Origin: Fasciolopsis buskii
Lineage: Eukaryota; Platyhelminthes; Trematoda; Plagiorchiida; Fasciolidae
Length of the DNA stretch: 64,000 nucleotides
Reading direction: 5' to 3'
Assembly: GCA_008360955.1 (NCBI GenBank)
Contig: LUCM01010372.1
Span: 1 to 64,000 of the forward strand
The notes beneath the pieces were generated by a model. It saw only the letters and a list, made by a program, of their open reading frames with translations. It was not told where the DNA came from and ran no database searches. The position numbers were made by a program, and so were the translations under genes. Every line of letters starts with the position of its first letter. Within the stretch, counting starts at the first letter, position 1. Shown here piece by piece: positions 14,631 to 26,455 of the stretch.

Positions 14631-15700
14631 CTACGTATTTAGCGCAGTCGCTGCGGAAGTGCTTCGTAAAGATGGTAAAAACCATAGATTCATCTCATGA
14701 AGAGAACACATGCACAGAATACCAGATCTCGAAGAACGAAATTGAAATTCCATGATCAGTTTCATTACTCCACCTTCTATGAAAGCTGGAGAAAGTTCGT
14801 CTGGATCTAGCTTCATAAAGCACCCTGAGGTCTGAATTTCATTTCTGTTCTCTACCTCGTTTGTTGCAGCTGTCGAAAACAGCCACTGAATGCGTTCCGC
14901 ATTAGCTATAAAAAAGGTTAACGCTGGAAGCTAGCTAAACTGGGCAGCATATTCCATCTCAAAATGGATTACAGGACCACGAGATCTCGAGAACTTTATT
15001 AAGCCTTGCGCTAAGTTCTTGTCTTTTATTGGACCGTGATTCATTACACTCGCTACCAGCCGGAATGGACTTACGTGCATCGAGAAGGCGCACAGACCGA
15101 GGAAAATCCAAGGTCCGACTACAAATCACACAGATTGTTCGGTGATTTTGCTAGATATGTTAATTCTTGCAGTTCATCCATAGCGTTTAAAATATTCAAC
15201 GGACCAGTTAGGTTTGAGAGCCTGTCGCATTCTAACCTACGCTTCATTACGCGTTTTGAAAGCGCATGGACAGCTTGAAGCTGACTAGCGTGTGAAGAAA
15301 GTCAACAGATGTGTTTCAGTGCGACCGAAAATCTTGTAAACAACTCTGTCACTTGTAGTTAGTTGAGACTTGTTCGATCTGGGTCCATCGCCGACTTGGA
15401 GAGAGTGGCCGCCAGGTGGCTTCTCAAGGGTTGGAGTGCCCAAAGTTCAAGGTGGCGAGAAATAGTCCATTTCATGAACACGAGGTGAGCAATCGCTCCT
15501 CTTACTCAGAATTACAGTATTCAAGACCAGAAGGGCCTCCTAAATATTACTCATTCAGGGACAGCCGATTATACTGTTATTCACGCCTGACACCAAAATC
15601 ACAATGTCACCTCACTTCGCCGCGCGTAAGAGGTCGTACAGCTTTTGGTTAAAAGTATCCTTGATTGTATCTGGGCGGCCAACTGTAAACGCGTACCCTG
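14631..15700 (-). mobile_element. RTE-clade LINE remnant, endonuclease to RT start (copy A)
   Basis: Reading down the minus strand, with stops and frame changes, segments appear in the correct order of an RTE polyprotein. First is an endonuclease stretch with ARRSEVTL near 15620 and GGPSGLEYC near 15530. Next is its C-terminal part: NGLFLAT, then EATWRPLSPSRRWTQIEQ at about 15480-15380, matching the family pattern LFLAxTNF...TWRPP....TQIDH. Then follow LLDARKSIPAGSE near 15090, a HFE..AAQFS motif near 14960, and finally PDELSPAF at about 14800, the conserved start of the reverse transcriptase domain. The RT palm, with its YADD-type catalytic motif, is missing. Multiple stops show the copy is non-functional. 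The element is truncated at both ends; the left edge of the endonuclease is uncertain and may extend toward 16.0 kb. Confidence 0.82.
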
Positions 15701-18700
15701 AGACGATAATTAAGTTGCGTCTATCAGTGACAACTGTTCGCTTTAAACGAACATCCAAGCTTCAGTGAAAAAACTGGCCATTGATTTGGACGTAGTCAGC
15801 CAGCGCAGTCGCATTCCTCCATTTGGGAGCCACATTGACGCTTGCAAAAGTACAGCATGCAGTCCCTGGATCCCCAGAATGGTGCAAATAACCTTTCACC
15901 GGAGGACTTGGTGGGAATAATTGTTGAATGGCAGACCTGTAATCTTAAATGCGAGTATCTTGGATACAGCATATGTCGATGGCTAGAGTCTCCTGTGTAC
16001 AGGATAACTAGGCCCGTTTTCCTACGCACATCAGTCTTCGCACATTGAATATGGCTAGTATGAATGTGCATCGAGGACGACGAAGAACATGCTATCTAGA
16101 GGTTCGTGATTAGCGTTGAACTTGAATCTCGTCGGGGACTTTGAACTGAGAACTATGAGTTTGTTTTCCATTTTGTGTTTTCGGTGGGACGCTGACCTCG
16201 GTAATTGGACCTTCGGATAGGGACTTTTAATCCATTTGGTTGTGTATCACTGTTCCTAATTAAAATATGTAAGCATTCAGTGATTCCGTTTTACAGGTCG
16301 ATCCATACAAAGAATTAACATCTGATGTCATGGGTCTGTATGCTTTGAATTTGGGCTGTCCAAGTTCCCGATTTACGCGCTTCTCATCTGTCTGTACATA
16401 CAATCCAATTCGATATTTTCACTGGCTGAGTAATTTGTAAAATACCAAGCTTCCAGAACTTCCTTGAGTGCTTCGTGGTTGCTGATTTTAATTTTGTCCT
16501 TCCTGATCCTGGTGGACGGATATGAGAAATCTTGGTAGTTTGGGACGGTCTGTAAACAACGCGGATTCCATGAGGTTGGACAAGTCTGGTAGCTAATTTG
16601 GATGCATTCTTGATAGACGACCGAATAGGTCTCAGAGGAACTCCATTTTTATGTAATGTTCCTTCAGTTTGACTGTATTCTTCAGTTCGTTTCCTTGTCC
16701 ATTGGATGCCTGATTCTTCTTATAAGGTTTACTGGACATAATATGCTCTGGAACACCTTAAAAAGATAAGTTTTATCTGGCTCTCTTAATTCATCAGTAA
16801 CGCAATGGAGTTTAGCTCTCCTGAAAAGAGTTGGGCTGCACAATCGTTTGTGGTTATGCCAGTGGTTGTTTTGCTAGCTTACCACTAGGTCCGCATGTGC
16901 TTGTTTCAAATATACTCTTTTCTTCACTGTGGAGTTAATGCACAAGGGCGATCACATGGTTGATCTGATGTCATGATATATGTTGCTGATTATTTTGTAC
17001 CTCTTATCCATTCAAGTTTTTAAAGGTGATGAAGGTTACATCCGCAAATCAAACGCAACGTTTCGGCTACATCCTTTGTAGCGCGAATCTTTCCAGGGCT
17101 TTAGTAACAGAAAGAGGTATGAATGAGCCCATTGGTGTTCCCTGGAATTATTCATACACGTCACTGTTAAACGTCAAGTATCCACATAGAAACATTTCTA
17201 GCAACTGGCAAACTGTTTGCCTTTGCAGTAGTTTGTCTGGGTTCAAAGCACCCTACTCAAACCCAACGTTCCGGTTCATGAAACCTCGACAAGCATATTT
17301 TCTGGAAGAATATAGAAATGCCCCAAGCAACCGATTTGCGGATCAAAGCATTACATTATCAATGCACAGCAGCTCCTAGAAAAGCGGAAGGACGGTCCTC
17401 TGGCGAGTGAAGGGATGGTCCCGTACCGTGGCATTAACTTCAAATGGTTTGGAACTGAAGAAGGACACAACCAACCGATTCCTACAAAAAGGTCAAAGCG
17501 AGAGAAATCAGGCAGAAAATAAACTTGCAGTCTCTAGCCCGAAAATGTCGTTAATGCACTGACCACGACATCTCGACTGGCGATGAAACGTTCACAACAG
17601 GAAATTCAAACCCACTTAGCTGAACCTCTTGAAAATGCTTTTTCGCACTAATGCACCAAACAAAATGTAGTAAATGAGACCATTAACATCAACTGCAAGA
17701 CGTTACATTTTTTTCGTCGACAATGAAGATGTTGTCGGTCATAATGTTTACACTTTCTACGACCACTGCAGCAAATGATTAGATTGTTATCCCACTGCCT
17801 GCTTAGCTACACCACTAGAAAATAAGCTCAGATGGGTTGACACACCGAAGACCCCAATGGTTTTAATATCAGCACAGTTGGTCAGAAATCAGTAACCCTG
17901 AAACCCTGAGATTCCAACACTTCTGGAGTATAAACGGAAAAAACTATAGTGGATTATTTAATTTTCATTGCCCACTGGGGCTATAAAAATATATGCCTTT
18001 CTAGGTGATAAGTAGTACATTCACCTGCAGTTTCATAGGAAGATGCAATATTCCACCAAGACATGAATGCACAGATGCAAGAACATTCGACTTTTTCACT
18101 ATTATCTTCTTGTATCTTAAAAATTTCGGTCGTTTGCAGTCGAATGAAACCAATTTTTTACATTCACCCATCATCGTTCACGTTTCAGTCTCGAGAAAGA
18201 AACACTGCCGGATTGAAAGCACAACAAACATCACAGTTCGTAGATTTCTATTGATCCAATCTATCCAAAAACGTTATTGGTAGAAACAAAAAAACAAATA
18301 AAACATGGTGCCATTTGGGAGTTTTTGTCCAATTTCACTTCTTAGAGTGTCAACAGCGTTGCACCTAGGCTAATTCTCATTTGGTTAATATTATTATCGT
18401 TTCAATATTGATGGATCAAAAGTTGAAATGAGGCAAACCACATCAGATTCGTATCTCAAACGGATTTTCGCAATCAGTGAGTCGAAAATAATTGTTAGAC
18501 GAATTTGGCCAACCTATATAAAGTTGTTGAATTTGAAAACAAATGTTCAACAGTAAGTGAGCAGCAACGAAGTACTGCTACAATCCTCAACAGGTGGCTT
18601 CATTTTCTAACTGCATGAGTACTATTTCCGCAACAAGTTTGACGTAAGTTAAGTCAGCTAAAAAGGCGCCTGCGTGTACAGTATTGCAATATTTGACACA

Positions 18701-18990
18701 AATTACCTCAATGCAGCCAGGTTCGACAAAAACAAAACGAATATGACTCTTTAATCCTACTAAGGTTTGCAATGATTCGGATAAAGGACGCCTCATTTTG
18801 TGGCTTATGGGGAAATACGTATTTGTCAGAATCACAGCACTGTCGATGAGAGCAGTTGTGAGCCGACATTTGATCACTCTGGGGAATATTTCTCAAAATC
18901 AGCCAAATTAAAACTGTTGTTAGAAACATCACTCATGGTAGACTAATCGTCGGCTTATTACTACTCTCACCGACAAAACTCTGGTTTCGA
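15701..18990. other. Unassigned non-coding stretch
   Basis: No recognisable gene. A 117-codon plus-strand frame at 17026-17379 starts at GTG/ATG but shows no domain or family signature, and chance ORFs of this length are expected in a 64-kb window. A short dispersed repeat at 17556-17592 is listed separately. The first few hundred bases may be unrecognised 5' sequence of LINE copy A. Confidence 0.45.
17556..17592. repeat. Dispersed repeat core, member 1
   Basis: A 37-base block beginning GCACTGACCACGACATCTCG and ending GATGAAACGTT recurs at 35910-35946 in the same orientation with about five substitutions. Similarity fades outside the core, although both copies continue into a CGAACCTC/TGAACCTC-like segment about 40 bases on. 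This suggests two old copies of a longer repeat, probably a retroelement terminus or untranslated region. Confidence 0.6.
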
Positions 18991-18992
18991 TT

Positions 18993-19010
18993 TATATATA
19001 TATATATATA
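18993..19010. repeat. (TA)n microsatellite
   Basis: About nine uninterrupted TA units. Confidence 0.9.
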
Positions 19011-20370
19011 CTGCCGCAAGATCGACGGGAAATGTAATCAGTAGTGCACCCAGAGATAAGCAATGTAATTATGTCAGAAAGCATGCATTGAAAAGAGGTT
19101 CGCATTACAAAAATCCGTTTTTCTTTGCATCTCGATAGCACCGTGCTTCGATATGGGTTACAAAGTAACGGCCCACGAGAGGTCGTGACAGTAGCTTCAG
19201 TGATCGTAATTCTTCGACGTTCGCCAAAATATGTCAATGGTGAAAGTGAACTTTAGACTAGTCAGATTGCTGAAGGTGAATCTCCGTACTGAACCTATTG
19301 CGTTAAGCTGTTCTCGGTTCTACTGGAGAATTTAAAAATCGAAAAATGTCTAGTCAGAATATGCGAAGCAAACCTTAGATGGAAAGCAATTGTCGTGAAT
19401 AGTTGGACTAGCCTCGGGAAGAGTCAGAAAAATTGATTTGATTGGGCTGCTTCGACCAATGCTTACTGTGGCGTTGCTGCCTTTTTCACGCGGGAATTGA
19501 ACTTCTGTGAATTTTGGCAACTCAAATTGAAATTACAGAAAACGTCTTTCAGATTTTTCTCCATTTATTCTTCTTCGTATGGTTATTTAAAATGTCGCTT
19601 AAAGACTAGTGGCGCCAGCCGTATCACGTGGTGCGGTGTGCACCCTATTGCGCATGTCAACTTTATGAATTCATTACTTGACTTTTTTTCTTAACTTTGA
19701 TTAAACAACACATTCAAACTGATTTTCTTGACAAACTGGGGTCAGTGAAAATGGTGACAATTATAATTTTCACGATCCATTTGCAATCATTTAGCTAAAT
19801 GCAAGGTATAGTGAAAAAAATCGAAGTTTATTCTCTACTCTCTTTTGGGTTTTGTGATCCTGATCAATGTTATTTGCCGGTAACAAAAACAAAAGTAAAA
19901 ACCTACCGCTACATGAATGCTATTCCATTTCAAAGTCCAATGAAGAGTAATGAGCACACCATAACAATTAACGCTATTGATCAAACAGCTTGCACAATTA
20001 TAGTCTCAGTTTTGTTGACGATATATGCTGAAACGTGTACTGCTGTCATCTGTAACCTTTCCGAGGGACGCTGGATTACACAACAAGTGTGCCGAGCTCA
20101 GTTACTGCTCAAGTTCATAAAATACTACTTCATGTCTTACCAACGTTTGTGGACGCCGACTAAGGTAGAGACAAAACGTGCAGTTAATTTGATTCTCTCG
20201 TGGATCGTACTGCGTGACAGAGAGTTTGTGTTGATGCTGCGACGCCTAGTTATGGGCAAGCAGTGATCTAATAACCGCATCCTCTTTCATTTCCAACGGT
20301 CATCCGAGGCATCTTATTACGTGACCAAATCTACGGATTAGTTGGTAGGCCGGTATTCCCCCTAGGGCTG

Positions 20371-20410
20371 TTTTGTTTTATCATTAGTTATTGATTTTGA
20401 TAAAACAAAA
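20371..20410. repeat. Perfect 13-bp inverted repeat
   Basis: TTTTGTTTTATCA at 20371-20383 is exactly complementary to TGATAAAACAAAA at 20398-20410, with a 14-base spacer. It can form a stable AT-rich hairpin. Function unknown. Confidence 0.85.
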
Positions 20411-20953
20411 TCGACCACTAAACCTTTCTAATACTATCCCCTGTTTGCTTGGAAGGACACCGAGGGTGCACATAATCTTGTAGGATCATGAAAAATCAAA
20501 CGATATTTCATACTGGGGTTAGTCACTTTGATTTAGCCATCGACAATTTCGTAACTGTGTTTTAGTAGAAGTTAATAACAAACGGTAAATTACGACGGTT
20601 ACTGGTCGAATTTGGACTGAGTGTCAAGTTGAGATCGAGCATACTTGCTGTTGCATCTGACCACTGCCACACTAAGGACAAAGTCCTTTGTTTCTGTGTT
20701 TGGTCGTGTGTGCCTTTGTTAGTGACTGAAGGTTTAGCACCCTGAGGAAATAAAATGTGTTGTTAATAGATGGACTCTACCTGGAATGATGCTTTGACAG
20801 CTCACTCTAAATACAAAACAATCCATAGTTTATACGTTTTACGCAAACTTATATACGGGTTCTTTTAGCCTTCTCGTCCAGCTCACTGATGCTACAAGCA
20901 TGAACGAGCAGAATAAGGCATTCTGCAGTCTGTTAGCTTAATTTTTACTTTAC

Positions 20954-20972
20954 GGTGGTTTTGAAAACCACC
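20954..20972. repeat. 19-base palindrome with 9-bp arms
   Basis: GGTGGTTTT and AAAACCACC surround a single G. The match is perfect with essentially no loop, so it suits a cruciform or dimeric protein site better than an RNA hairpin. No role can be assigned. Confidence 0.8.
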
Positions 20973-21413
20973 AACATGATGTGGGCATCATTTTTCCAAA
21001 CTTTCAGTTTGCTAAGTTTGGTCGGACGAGCTTCTCTCAGGTGAGGTTTCTTGATTAGTTTCCAATAATAAAAGTGTCATTGGTTGTATGCTCTTTTGTT
21101 TTCCCCCATTGAAGCGCTACTGCTTGTCTCTACATGTTGTGCCCCTCATGTGATATTTTTGCTGTTACTCAATGTACTGACACAGAAGAATCTAGAAAGG
21201 TATATCTGGGCTCAGCAGAACATAACATCCTTTAGGATTAGTCATCTGCAATGGCTCATTGAATCATTTATTCCGCGATCGATCTAAGCTGTTATAGGTG
21301 TGACACAAGACCACCATTAGCATTAGTCTCAAACCAAGCATAAATGTAATCCATATGTACTGGCAACATTGTTGTTGAACACTTGTCAAACAATCAAGAC
21401 GTAAGAATCACAG

Positions 21414-21443
21414 TGATCGATTAGCTGATGGACTAATCGATCA
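21414..21443. repeat. Perfect 11-bp inverted repeat
   Basis: TGATCGATTAG at 21414-21424 pairs exactly with CTAATCGATCA at 21433-21443 across an 8-base loop. It resembles a small stem-loop; I see no flanking target-site duplication. Confidence 0.85.
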
Positions 21444-22704
21444 GAAATAAGTAAGGCTACACCAAATTTCTGCATCTGAACCATGCGCTTACTATCCGAT
21501 TTCTGGGACAAGATATTTTAATGGCTAGGTTGTGAGCACACTGTCATCAATATGTCAACACAAATCGTCCTAGATTAGCATCTACAGAGAGTATATAGTC
21601 GGAGTGGTGGTTTTCTTAAGCGTAAGAGATGCTTTACTTGGGTTTCTGATGAATACATGTAAATGTATATGCATTATAGGAATTTTGAACTTTTAACGAT
21701 CTACAATGATTCATATTTGTGGTGATGGGTCTGCTGTAGGTGGGACCGTCAAAACAGTCCTACTATTTTAAGAAGTCTCCTGAACAGCCCATAAAAATAA
21801 CTTTTATTGAGAGTTTTCCAGTTACTCAGTCTGAAAACTAAATTGTCAACTTGTCTCGGTTAGCCATAACTCAGTCGCTCGATATTTAGGTTCACGTTGG
21901 ACCTCAAGTTGATAATGTATGGGTCGTTCAGGAGGAAATATCATTCCGTTCTAGCAGTATGACATTGATTATCTATAGAGTGTTCTGAGTTCAAACTGAA
22001 ATCCCAAAAGTTTGTTTAAAATGGTCAAGAAAATGAGTGAACAAACGTGAGGACGAGGTATTGATACCTATTCATATCGTGCACGGGATAAGCGCTGTGC
22101 AGTGACAATGAACCGAAATGACAAGCCCAGTGACCCGCCATTATTTACATTTTGTTTTGTGATTTGTGAGAAGTCCAAATCTTGATCCAATGTCATTATC
22201 GTGTTACGATTGCTTACCAGAAACAGGCAAAACATCAAAGAAATATGCTGCACCAGAATGAGATAGCCAGTTTAATGCAAACTAAAAGAAAATTGGTGCG
22301 AAAATAAGTGGAAAAGCTACGAAATCAATAACTGACTTTCTCACGTTAGCAAATATCTGGATGTACAGTTTATTGGTCTCATTGGTTGGAAGAACCCACC
22401 GGAGTTACAGTTATACGTGTGTTTTGTGAACGAAGCAACCGAAGGGATGAATTTGGGGTTGAATGAAAAGACTAACTAGCCCGAAGAAATAACTGCATGA
22501 AAATGTGATTATAGGACAGGATGAGTGAATACTGACAGAATTTGGACGAGCGGACTGCTAAATGAATGACAGATGCACAAATGAATAATTCCAGTGAAAG
22601 AAATCAGTTAATTTTACAGAAGGTCGGTTTGCGAAAGAACGCGCTGGCTGGTACAAATGTTTTTAGGTACAGTGCTACTTGCTCCCGGTCTCATGCAACT
22701 CACC

Positions 22705-22790
22705 TTCTCTCTCTCTCTCCCTTCTCTGAGTACTAATAACGTCGTCGTCATCATCATTATCACAATCATCGTTGTCATCATCTCACGTAG
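22705..22790. repeat. CT-rich run followed by imperfect (TCA/TCG)n
   Basis: A CT dinucleotide run at 22705-22720 is followed, 20 bases on, by about 45 bases of imperfect trinucleotide repeat (GTC/ATC/TCA type). It is simple sequence and explains the apparent hydrophobic low-complexity ORF over it. Confidence 0.85.
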
Positions 22791-23134
22791 TTGGCCAATA
22801 ATAACAACAAAAACAAGAACGACATCAATGCTAAAATATCGGCAGTAATCAGAGAGAGAAGGCGGATAGAATTATTCATATACATAGTTCACTTTTCGCA
22901 GCCGCGTCATTCAACCGCAATTTTGTTTCCCGATAATTTGCAATGTCCACGTTGATTTGGTTTGCAGAATCGGTTTGGTTCCTTCGTTGTTTTCTTGTGC
23001 AGTTTATGACTATGTAAGGTGCAGAATAGAAAGAACCTCAAAAACCGACCCAAAGTGTTCATATTCACTTGAGCATAAGTTGATTTGGTCAAAGTTTGTG
23101 ACCGAGGTGGTGGTGATTTGGGACAAAATATTTC

Positions 23135-23160
23135 GGGGTGGGTGGGTGTGTGGGGGGGGT
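23135..23160 (+). repeat. G-rich tract matching the G-quadruplex pattern
   Basis: The plus strand reads GGGGTGGGTGGGTGTGTGG and continues into a run of eight G. Four G-runs of three or more with loops of 1-5 bases meet the usual intramolecular quadruplex pattern. It lies about 1 kb beyond the stop codon of the PPP1R3-family gene. The cysteine-poor, proline/histidine-rich ORF on the opposite strand is a shadow of this simple sequence. Confidence 0.75.
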
Positions 23161-23476
23161 GAAAGGCACGGGTTTTCGCTTGTGCGTCTGTGTGAGTACA
23201 TTTCGGTACACGCACTTGTTTGTTCGCATTCGGTGGAAGTTTGACAAATGGAACGAGCAGAAGAGTTTGGTTGAGAACAGTTTCGATTTGCATGGGCAAA
23301 ACTATAGACTAAAGGGAAAAGGATCACAGCAAATTCGACAATGACAATATAAAATAGGATTGAAAAATGAATATACACAAGTTGAATGACTTACCATGCT
23401 GAGAATGTGTGCAAGCTTAACGGGCAAAACACAAGCACACTGTGAAATCATCCGGTTAACCACTGGTTGTCAGTGT

Positions 23477-23482
23477 TTTATT
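23477..23482 (-). promoter_or_regulatory. Candidate polyadenylation signal AATAAA for the PPP1R3-family gene
   Basis: This is the first exact AATAAA I noticed on the minus strand after the stop codon at 24142, and implies a 3' untranslated region of about 665 bases. It sits beside a (GAT)n run. A single hexamer is weak evidence. Confidence 0.3.
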
Positions 23483-23490
23483 ATTGTCGT

Positions 23491-23508
23491 TGATGATGAT
23501 GATGATGA
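23491..23508. repeat. Short (GAT)n microsatellite
   Basis: About six GAT/TGA units within the presumed 3' flank of the PPP1R3-family gene. Confidence 0.8.
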
Positions 23509-24141
23509 ATATGGTAGTGATGATCATGTTGTGCTTATCTTTCTCATCATCGTTGTTATTCTTGCACTGTGAGTGAGGACAATATGAGTCAGTAAAAATA
23601 CATCTTATAGTAATGCAAGTGAGTCGATCGGAACTACGAACTCAGTTCTAGGATGATTTTTGTGTGCAAAAAGACAAGTGGGGAAAATAACGAGATGAAC
23701 AGGTAGACAGAAAGATAGACGGATGGATCGATCGACTGTTAAAGAATAGGATCGAAGAAATTAAGAAAAATAATGAGCTGTTTAGTGCACTTGTTTGTTA
23801 TTCGGTTTTCCTCTCCAATATCAGTGATAGTAGACAGTTGCGCAAGAAAAAATACTGATGTACGAATTTAACACTTCTGAATACTTGTGTATTCACTTCA
23901 GCCTGCCTTTCATCGTGGTTTCATAGTAGTGTAGAAACCAAGAGAGCAAACTGAATTGGTAATGTAGTCTAATTACGTCCCTTCAGAGCACCTTTGGGCC
24001 AGATCACTTTTCTTTGCGTAAATTATCTGTTCAAATTCAGGGACTGAGGAGTAACGCGAGAAGTCCTGACTGGATCTGATTCTCGACTTCTCAAGAAAAG
24101 CAACACCGCTAAGATTCCATTTTCTGAACGGCTGACTTCAT

Positions 24142-25067
24142 TTAGTAATAAATTGACTCAGAAGCGTAGTGTTCCCAGGCACGATAATCAGTGAAAGAGG
24201 ATATTCCAGTGAAATTGGGTCGGTAATCTACGGTGTACGGGTTACATGTGTTTGCTCTTCCAGAGTTCGACTCGTGGGGTTTGTACTCCGAACAGCTGCC
24301 AAATGAGTTGTTCATCTTATTTAACAAAGACGGACTTGAATTAGTGGGACTGGACCAGCTGGATCCCACGAGACGTCGTTCTATGACGTAGTTCTTACCC
24401 TCATTGTTGTCCCAAAATTGACCCCATGATCCGTCTGGGCCGGCACAATATCGAATGGCAAACTCAATGCAGTCGGTATTGTCCGTTTCTTTCGGGTACT
24501 CGGCGGCGGAAATCCGGAAGGTGAATGTATCGAATCGTGAAGGTGCGTGAGAACTACCAGAGGAGAGCTCTGCACTATACACCGCAGCACAGTCAACAAA
24601 CGTGGCCCAATTGTTTGTGGTAAGTCGTAACCAAACCTTCTTATCGAAGCAATCGTTTTTCACTTTGATGGTTCCTGAAAGATAAGGCAGGCGGGCAGCC
24701 GATGATGTTGCCAAAATATTCGATGACTCTTGCTGCTGTTGACGTTGCACATACTCCTCCGGCTGGGTCAAGGTAATATTTTCCAGTGAAACACCGCGAT
24801 TTTCAATTCGCTGCCTAAATTCATAATACTGAGCTGCTGGCTGAGTAAAACCAAGGAACCACAAATATCGGTTGGTTTCGACCATCTTTTTCGACAACGA
24901 ACTGGGATAAGCGCTGTCCGGTAAATCCATTTGTGTCTGTTGACATGGAGACATTGAAAGGTCCACTGATCCCCGTTTACTTCGTGATCTTGTAAATCGC
25001 CCAAACGATGAGGCTATTGGCTTGCGCAAGATACTGATAAAAGGAGCATCAAACTCGTCATCATAAT
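24142..25067 (-). CDS. PP1 glycogen-targeting subunit (PPP1R3 family), exon 2 with CBM21 domain
   Basis: This is the C-terminal exon, residues 423-730 of the predicted 730-residue protein. The CBM21 carbohydrate-binding domain spans about 513-655. It opens with a LEN motif (517-519), then GTIKVKND (554-561) and W576 in a NNWATFVD block, then DTFTFRI (602-608), IEFAIRY (623-629) and the diagnostic WDNNEGKNY (641-649). An upstream FTQP followed by YEFRQRI (496-509) matches the conserved lead-in of PPP1R3 proteins. The family brings protein phosphatase 1 to glycogen particles, where it activates glycogen synthase and inactivates phosphorylase. The acceptor is TTTTTTCAG ending at 25068; the split codon G|AT restores Asp and keeps the frame. 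The open frame continues upstream to 25170, but that stretch is intron, so its apparent hydrophobic segment is not real. The 75-residue tail after CBM21 is Ser/Asn-rich and unrecognised. The stop is TAA. Confidence 0.93.
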
Positions 25068-25129
25068 CTGAAAAAAGTAAAGATAGAATGTAGGATACAA
25101 AAAATATCAGAAAATAAATGACTACTAAC

Positions 25130-25192
25130 CTGAAGATTTTTGCATGGTAGCAACGACACTTCTTGACCATGTGAAAGTATTTCGTTTATCAA
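25130..25192 (-). other. Possible 63-nt mini-exon or alternative first exon of the PPP1R3-family gene
   Basis: On the minus strand a good donor (TTCAG|GTTAGT, intron G at 25129) lies only 62 bases before the exon 2 acceptor at 25068, defining a very short intron of a size seen in flatworms. The exon ending at 25130 leaves a phase-1 G, the same phase as exon 1. If it began after TATAG at 25193 it would be 63 bases, open in the required frame, adding 21 residues (VDKRNTFTWSRSVVATMQKSS then D). Alternatively, an ATG at 25143-25145 in the same frame could start a short isoform (MQKSSDYDDEF...) with the CBM21 domain but no RVxF motif. The upstream acceptor has a poor pyrimidine tract, so direct joining of exon 1 to exon 2 remains the main model. 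Confidence 0.3.
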
Positions 25193-26455
25193 CTATAGCC
25201 TCGTTGATACTGAGTCAGAAGTATTCAGTTCTCGTCTCACATTCACATGGGATACAATGGTTTCCTTCAATTAATCCATCACTAACCAACTTCGCTACTG
25301 TCAAAGTGAACGCCATTTGACTAAACATATGGATTCTCTTAAGGCTCGCTAAAACTTATCAGGAACCAACTGAACCCCAAGATATTCATCTGTAGTTCAC
25401 ACCGCTTTCTAGAGTAAGAACGAAATTAGACTCACTTAGGTTATTCCGGTAAATACAAATTGTCCAAATTGGCACAAAATCAAGTTGGAAAAAAATGATT
25501 ACATCTCAGCTTACAATACTGTGCGCGTCTTTTGACCCGGTCGGTCATTCTGATACAAAACGGGCATCCCTTTGAACTATATGAAGGACTATCGATGTTA
25601 CGTTTCGACCTTATTCGTAAAAGCGCATTCGTTGGAAAACGTTTCCGTGCTCATATTATTTGGGTTGTAGTAAGACACGACATTATTGTAGGGTCGTGGC
25701 GTCGCGAGTTAGAAGATTGGTGGTGCAGACTGGTCATCAATTACGGTTCTAGGGAGTACAGTATGTCCGGAGTCAGCTTGGATTTTTAAGCTGGTGAGTG
25801 ATTCCTTTCAGTTACTATTGGTCTATCGTGTCATGGTCGGGATGTAATGGGCTCGAACATTATTCCGTTATACACAAGCTCTGTTCAAATGTCTGCGAAA
25901 AATTGCCAACAACGAGTCACCTCTATGCTTGTTCTCTGGCTTACTGGAGTTTCGGAATCCCGGATGCTTCCTATCCTTTATTCCCGATCAAAATATCTTT
26001 AAGATTCAAACATGGAGATGCGTGAGGTCAGTTTGTATAAGGTTATCCCGAACTCAGCAGATTTCGGAAGAGCAGTTCGCTAGTACGATGTGGGTTCGAA
26101 TTCATGAGAAAATACTGACACTGTAATCATTAGTTAGTCACTGTCAGTAGAAATCAATAGATCTTCAAATCCTAACCGGTATTAAAGATCCCGTTTGAAA
26201 AAATAGTATTAGGTATTGTCCTGGGATTACAGGAATACTTATTTGTTGTGCCGAATTAATCCACAAGGGAATATTCTTTCACTGCTGCTAAAAATTACAG
26301 ACAATTTGAAATAAATGTTTGGTCGATTTAGTTCGCACTAGTTGTTTTATCAGCTGCAAAGCCTAACTTCTTGAGCCACAAGGTTATAGTTGCATGTAGT
26401 AACATCAAAAATCTTTTGTCCGCCTAGGGAACTAAGCCGCACTCATCATTTTTCA

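Larger units (their letters stand above)
19011..22700. other. Unassigned AT-rich stretch with several hairpins
   Basis: No recognisable gene. The longest frame is a 155-codon ATG-initiated ORF at 19799-20266 on the plus strand; it has no domain signature and no splice or promoter context that would promote it to a gene. Three perfect inverted repeats at 20371-20410, 20954-20972 and 21414-21443 are listed separately. Confidence 0.5.

Noticed and set aside
19799..20266. 155-codon ATG ORF on the plus strand
   Set aside because: No domain, no splice context. At this stop-codon density about one ORF of this length is expected by chance in 128 kb of two-strand sequence.
22907..23378. Pro/His/Thr-rich minus ORFs of 122-130 codons
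   Set aside because: They are the complement of the G-rich simple-sequence tract at 23135-23160 and its surroundings.
25068..25170. Apparent N-terminal membrane segment (VVIYFLIFFVSYILSLLF) of the CBM21 ORF
   Set aside because: It is translated intron. The pyrimidine-rich tract before the acceptor at 25068 encodes Phe/Leu/Ile in this frame; family members have no such segment, and exon 1 supplies the true upstream protein.
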